Positions 60,501-64,000 of a stretch of DNA of 64,000 bases are shown here, one piece after another (positions within the stretch are counted from its first letter, which is position 1; each line of letters begins with the position of its first letter). Under the pieces are notes generated by a model. That model made no database searches. It was not told where the DNA came from and was given only the letters and a program-made list of their open reading frames with translations. This DNA comes from Spinacia oleracea (Eukaryota; Streptophyta; Magnoliopsida; Caryophyllales; Amaranthaceae): NCBI RefSeq assembly GCF_020520425.1, contig NC_079487.1, positions 46,259,219-46,323,218 of the forward strand, in the 5' to 3' direction. Both the position numbers and the translations under genes were made by a program.

Positions 60501-61410
60501 TGCGAATCTGATGCACATTCCCCCATCCTTGATATATTCTCAGTCATCAGCATGGCCATTCTCAACTTGGGGTATCGACGTCATGGGTAAAATCACTCCA
60601 ACAGGCACCGGGGGTCATGAGTTCATACTAATCGCCATCGACTATTTCACTAAGTGGGTCGAAGCCAGGTCATTCAAAGTGTTGGGTTCCAAGCAAGGGT
60701 GGCCCAATTCATACAAGAAAACATCATATGTAGATACGGAGTTCCTCACGAATACATCAGTGACCAGGGAACCCATTTCCAAGGAGAGTGTGAAGATCTA
60801 TTCATCGAGTACAAAATTTAACATCACCATTCTTTGCCTTATTGCCCGCAAACTAATGGGGCAGTCGAAGTTGCCAACAAGAATGTGAAAACCATCATCA
60901 TGAAAATTACAACCAATTACAAAGACTGGCCCCAGAAGCTGCACTTTGCATTGTGGGGGTATCGAACTTCAATCCGCACTTCAACGGGAGGAACCCCATT
61001 TTCATTGGTCTACGGAATGAGGAACCGCAATTCAAGCAGTACAACCTATTGAGCTAGTCCTCGAAAGAAAAATCCCAGAAGATGCATGGGTACAATCAAG
61101 ATATGATGAGCTAATCATGCTCGATGAGCGTCGGCTTCAAGCCGCTCACCATGTACAAGTCTATCAACGCCGAGTGGCCAGACATTTCAACAACAGGGTT
61201 AGAACCGGAAACATCAAGGAAGGCGAGCTTGTCCTGAAAGCCCTTCGCAAAAGCGTAATGGACCCAAGGGGAAAATTCAAACCCAACTGGGTAGGACCAT
61301 ACATTGTCAAGAAAATCCTCTCCGGGGGAGCAGTCGAATTAACAGATGTCGATGGTACCGAGTTCCGTTCTTTGACGAACCTCTATCAGCTCAAGACGTT
61401 CTATGTCTAA
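57513..61410 (+). pseudogene. Tat-type gypsy H pol (RT, RNase H, integrase), broken
   Basis: RT starts near 58050 (LLLEYVDVFSWSYHDMPG) and contains KVRMCVDYRDLN, GYNQIPM and the catalytic VYVDD (58590). A TAG at 58534-58536 falls in the AGATYQR motif. An RT-type RNase H follows (KLYLTRTDLAVGAMLAQE). A second, archaeal-type RNase H, the Tat hallmark, follows the connector at about 59715 (LHFDGASNQNGCGVEVIL). The integrase zinc region (HAGVCGTHMNGK..CPTCQKC) and core (GIDVMGK, then YCPQTNGAVEVANKNVK after a frameshift) come next, and then a tail ending QLKTFYV. There are at least four frameshifts and a MITE at 59256. The element is non-functional and the oldest host here. Confidence 0.88.
59256..59505. 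mobile_element. Stowaway MITE in Tat pol
   Basis: A 250-base AT-rich element with ends CTCCCTTTGTCCCAG and CTGGGACGGAGGGAG, flanked by TA (59254-59255 and 59506-59507). This is the classical Stowaway (Tc1/mariner-type) terminal repeat. It splits the pol frame after DPLKY, between the first RNase H and the connector. It encodes nothing. Confidence 0.95.
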
Positions 61411-61965
61411 GTTCTAGATTCAAAATTCAAAGTCAAATTCAAAAAGTTATGTATGTTAGAACTACGTTCGGCCTGATTCCTTAACGGGACACGTAGGCAA
61501 CCTCATTCCGAGGCCTGGCAACTTTAATACGAAAAAAAATCAAAATTTCCTCAATTAAGGGAATCCTAAAAATCAAATCAAAATTCAAAATTCAATTGTT
61601 GTTGTTGTCTTTATTCCAAATGTGCAATTCTAAAAGCAAAGCATGTTCAAGCGGAATTTAACACAATAACCTTTTTATTTGGCTCTAAAGCCTCAACCAA
61701 AGCTAATTCAAATACAAGGTTGGGATCAAGTGAAGCAAAGTTCAAAGCCTTTTCACTTCCACTAAACCCAATTTCTAAACACATCTTCTTAACACACTCT
61801 TAAACACAGTTCTAGCTAATACAAAATCAAACACATTGAGCCTACAAAGATCTGGAGTCGAGCGACTATGCTCTTGAGTCTTGGCACCTTGAGTACTATC
61901 CCCTGGCTGTTCCCGCAATCATTCATCAATCTTCCCCTTGGACAAGCGGCGGGAGAAGGAACTTG
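61411..61965 (+). other. Post-pol region of Tat H
   Basis: Non-coding. It contains ACGTTCGGCCTGATTCCTTA followed by GGGACACGTAGGCAACC, a sequence style common after Tat/Ogre pol. No gene is seen. Confidence 0.5.
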
Positions 61966-63154
61966 CTAGTCTTCCAAGACGGGAGGATGACGAACCTCCT
62001 TTGGGCCATTCATCCATACAATATACCCCGCAGACAGAGTAGCAGGCTCAGGTGGGAACTGAACATTCAAGAATGGTTTGGCAACCCAATACCGCCTCCA
62101 AACATCAAGTCGATTAGCATTCAGTACAACAGGTTTCAGATGCTCCTCAGCACAATCCTGTATTTCTAGCTTCAAGCCGTATTGTCTCATCACTCGAGCA
62201 GGAGAGTAGAAGACTAACATTGTGAGGCTAGGCACCCTCAAAGCAATAGATCCAGGTGCATGTCTCATAGCAGCAATTCCCCACCAAGGAACTACCCACT
62301 TGATACAAGATTCAACCCCATAGAGTGCGCAGCGCCACTCATCCAATGTAAGCCGGCCATACATCATGGGCCGCACAATGAACCCTTTCCAATTATAGCT
62401 TTCCATGTTCTCCGGTGGTGCCACCAGTATGAGCCTCTCCATAAGCCAGACCTTGGAGATGATACAAGAAAAGCAATTCAAAATTCAAAATACAAGTACA
62501 ATTTCAATATACAAGAAAGCTCCAGATCCTTACTTGGAGTAATACCGGACTTCCCGACGACAAAGAAGAGGGGTCCGACTTCAGCATATCAAGGCCCATT
62601 AATGTTTTGCCAATCACGAGTGTCATTGGGTCCCGGCCACTAGCAAACTTCTCCACAATCTTTATTAGGGAGGCATCGCCATTGCCAAACCCCTGTTTCT
62701 AAAAGAGGAAGCCAGCAAAGATATAAAAACTCAAGGCCCTCAAGCGGAAAACCTTGGGGACATCAAGCCCAACAAAGTAAGTGACAACGAGGGACAAATC
62801 CACCCCTCGGCCATATACAACAGCACTCAAAAGTGGGGGCTTCAAGCCCAAATACCTTTCAAAGCCCAAGAAAAAGTGTTCTTCAACACTAGGCTTGCAT
62901 GGCTCCATCATAACGGGCCACCCAAATATAACACTGAACTCCTCAGGGAGGGGACATACCTCATTATTTCCGAAGCGGAAAACGTAATTATTTGAATCCC
63001 AAGCCTCCATAGCAGCAAGAATGAAGTGCACATCAAGTTTCACAAATAAAAAAGAGGCGAGCACCCCAAGATTCATGCCATCAAGCTCCCTTTTCTCCAT
63101 CTTGCTTAACGAACCAAGCCAAGAGTTCAAGGCATTTTCAAAAGACATGGCCAT
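61966..63154 (-). pseudogene. Antisense plant-mobile-domain ORF in Tat H, two exons
   Basis: On the strand opposite pol, exon 63154-62534 reads MAMSFENALNSWLGSLSKM, NLGVLASFLFVKLDVHF and EEFSVIFGWPV. One TAG follows GFLF at about 62697, then the frame continues to SGSPVLLQ. A CAA/GTAAGG donor and an AAG/GTC acceptor at 62452 join it to exon 62451-61966 (VWLMERLILVAPPENM; MRQYGLKLEIQD). The SPVLLQ-VWLMERL joint is typical of the plant mobile domain (PMD, MAIL1-like, aminotransferase-like) family, and extra antisense ORFs of this type are known in Tat-lineage elements. The role is unknown. One stop makes this copy a pseudogene. Confidence 0.7.
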
Positions 63155-63495
63155 TTCTCTCTTTTTCGTAAAGAATCAGTATTGTTGCAGGGAAGGATTG
63201 TTGCAAAGTATGATCTGGAAAGCTCCCTATTCATACAAAAACCGGCATTTATGGTAGTACACCGGCGTTGGGTGCCGAAGCCTGCGCCAAGCGCAGGGGC
63301 CTGCAACAAGGAAGAGGCCACCGTCCCCTTTATTATTCCGAGTACGCACTCTTTATAACTTTTGACAGCTAAGTGCAGCCTCAATAATTCAAGATTCCAA
63401 AGCCGCAAGCCGCGCAATTTCAAGTAGTGCGAGTCAGCGCTTCGGGCCGATTTAGGTTCAATCTGTTCAAAATTCAAGCATTCTAGATCGGCGTC

Positions 63496-63748
63496 CTAAG
63501 TCGAGTCTGCATATGCATAAGCAAGAGTTGAATATACTTGACTTGCGCTTTTTCTAACCAAAAAACATCAGTCAAAGTGGGGGCTTATAGTGGGTATGTA
63601 CACCCGAAAAAATGGGCAATTTTTTTTTAAGAGTCTGTATGTGCATAAGAAAGAGTTGAATATACTTTGACTTGCGCTTTTTCTAACCAAAAACCCTCAG
63701 TCAAAGTGGGGCTTATAGTGAATATTTAAACCCGAAAAAATGGGCAAA
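63496..63748 (+). repeat. Duplicated 3' end of Tat H with two purine tracts
   Basis: Two copies, about 134 bases apart, of a segment with GCATAAG(C/A)AAGAGTTGAA, TTGCGCTTTTTCTAACC, CAGTCAAAGTGGGG and GGCTTATAGTG. TCAAAGTGGGGGC is the usual Tat polypurine tract. The 3' LTR probably starts just after one of them (TGGGTATG at about 63591 or TGAATATT at about 63719). The LTR would extend beyond the window. Confidence 0.6.
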
Positions 63749-63829
63749 GTTTTGCAAATTTTGCATGCATACATATAGCTACAAATTTCAAAGCACACAC
63801 AACGCGTACGAAATCCAAACCCTGCAAAG

Positions 63830-64000
63830 ACACATACAAAATTAAAACCATACAAAATTAAAATTTTCAACCATACAAAATCCAAATTTTTTACCATACA
63901 AAATCCAAAAATTCCAAACTCTACAAAATTCAAGTTCAAAACCATACAACCATACAAAATTCAAGTTCCAAATACAAACCTACAAAATCCATACAAAAAC
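63830..64000 (+). repeat. Short degenerate repeats of CATACAAAAT
   Basis: About eight copies of (C)CATACAAAAT(T/C)(C)AA with variable spacing, within the presumed Tat LTR. No coding potential. Confidence 0.6.

Overview
The window is plant nuclear DNA, from an AT-rich, repeat-packed intergenic region of a eudicot. The evidence is Ty1/copia elements with an initiator-Met primer binding site, Athila- and Tat-type Ty3/gypsy elements, CACTA and hAT DNA transposons, a Stowaway MITE, and captured fragments of plant housekeeping genes with plant-style introns. The element mix would suit Caryophyllales/Amaranthaceae, but that is a weak inference. I found no free-standing host gene, rRNA, tRNA or CRISPR array. 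Nearly every base belongs to a nest of transposable elements.

Layout, outermost first. (1) The oldest host is a decayed Tat-type gypsy element, H. It is seen as a gag scrap at 3747-3870 and as pol, an antisense plant-mobile-domain ORF and a duplicated 3' end from 57513 to 64000. A Stowaway MITE sits inside its pol. (2) Two related copia elements of family A inserted into H in opposite directions. A1 (1-3746, minus) is truncated. A2 (3871-57507, plus) keeps both LTRs and a matching 5-bp target duplication, CGCTT, although the copies of that duplication are now 53.6 kb apart. (3) A2 was filled by later insertions: CACTA-1 (4961-10604, carrying phosphoglucose isomerase and proteasome RPT1 exons), CACTA-2 (11442-17000, duplication GAC), a two-copy palindromic copia B complex (20611-33313), and a rearranged Athila element, G (33314-55044, minus). 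(4) G was split by CACTA-3 (36990-48059, duplication ACT), which carries a PP2C fragment and an array of about 160 bp units. (5) A complete hAT element (42199-46270, duplication GTTTAAAC) inserted into that array.

Almost all element proteins are broken by stops, frameshifts or deletions. The exception is the hAT transposase: three exons splice in silico to an uninterrupted 781-codon frame with BED finger, RNase-H-like and hAT-dimerisation regions, between matched inverted repeats. It is the only gene here that looks functional.

Structure beyond the usual feature types includes: small hairpins in copia leaders whose stems change in compensating pairs between copies; a 42-nt sequence present identically after the Athila pol and after its env-like ORF; an in-place inversion of the Athila RNaseH-integrase segment; head-to-head palindromes at the CACTA-3 ends; and a non-coding block upstream of the polypurine tract shared by copia families A and B. 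All coordinates and identifications were read by eye; no alignment or database search was run.
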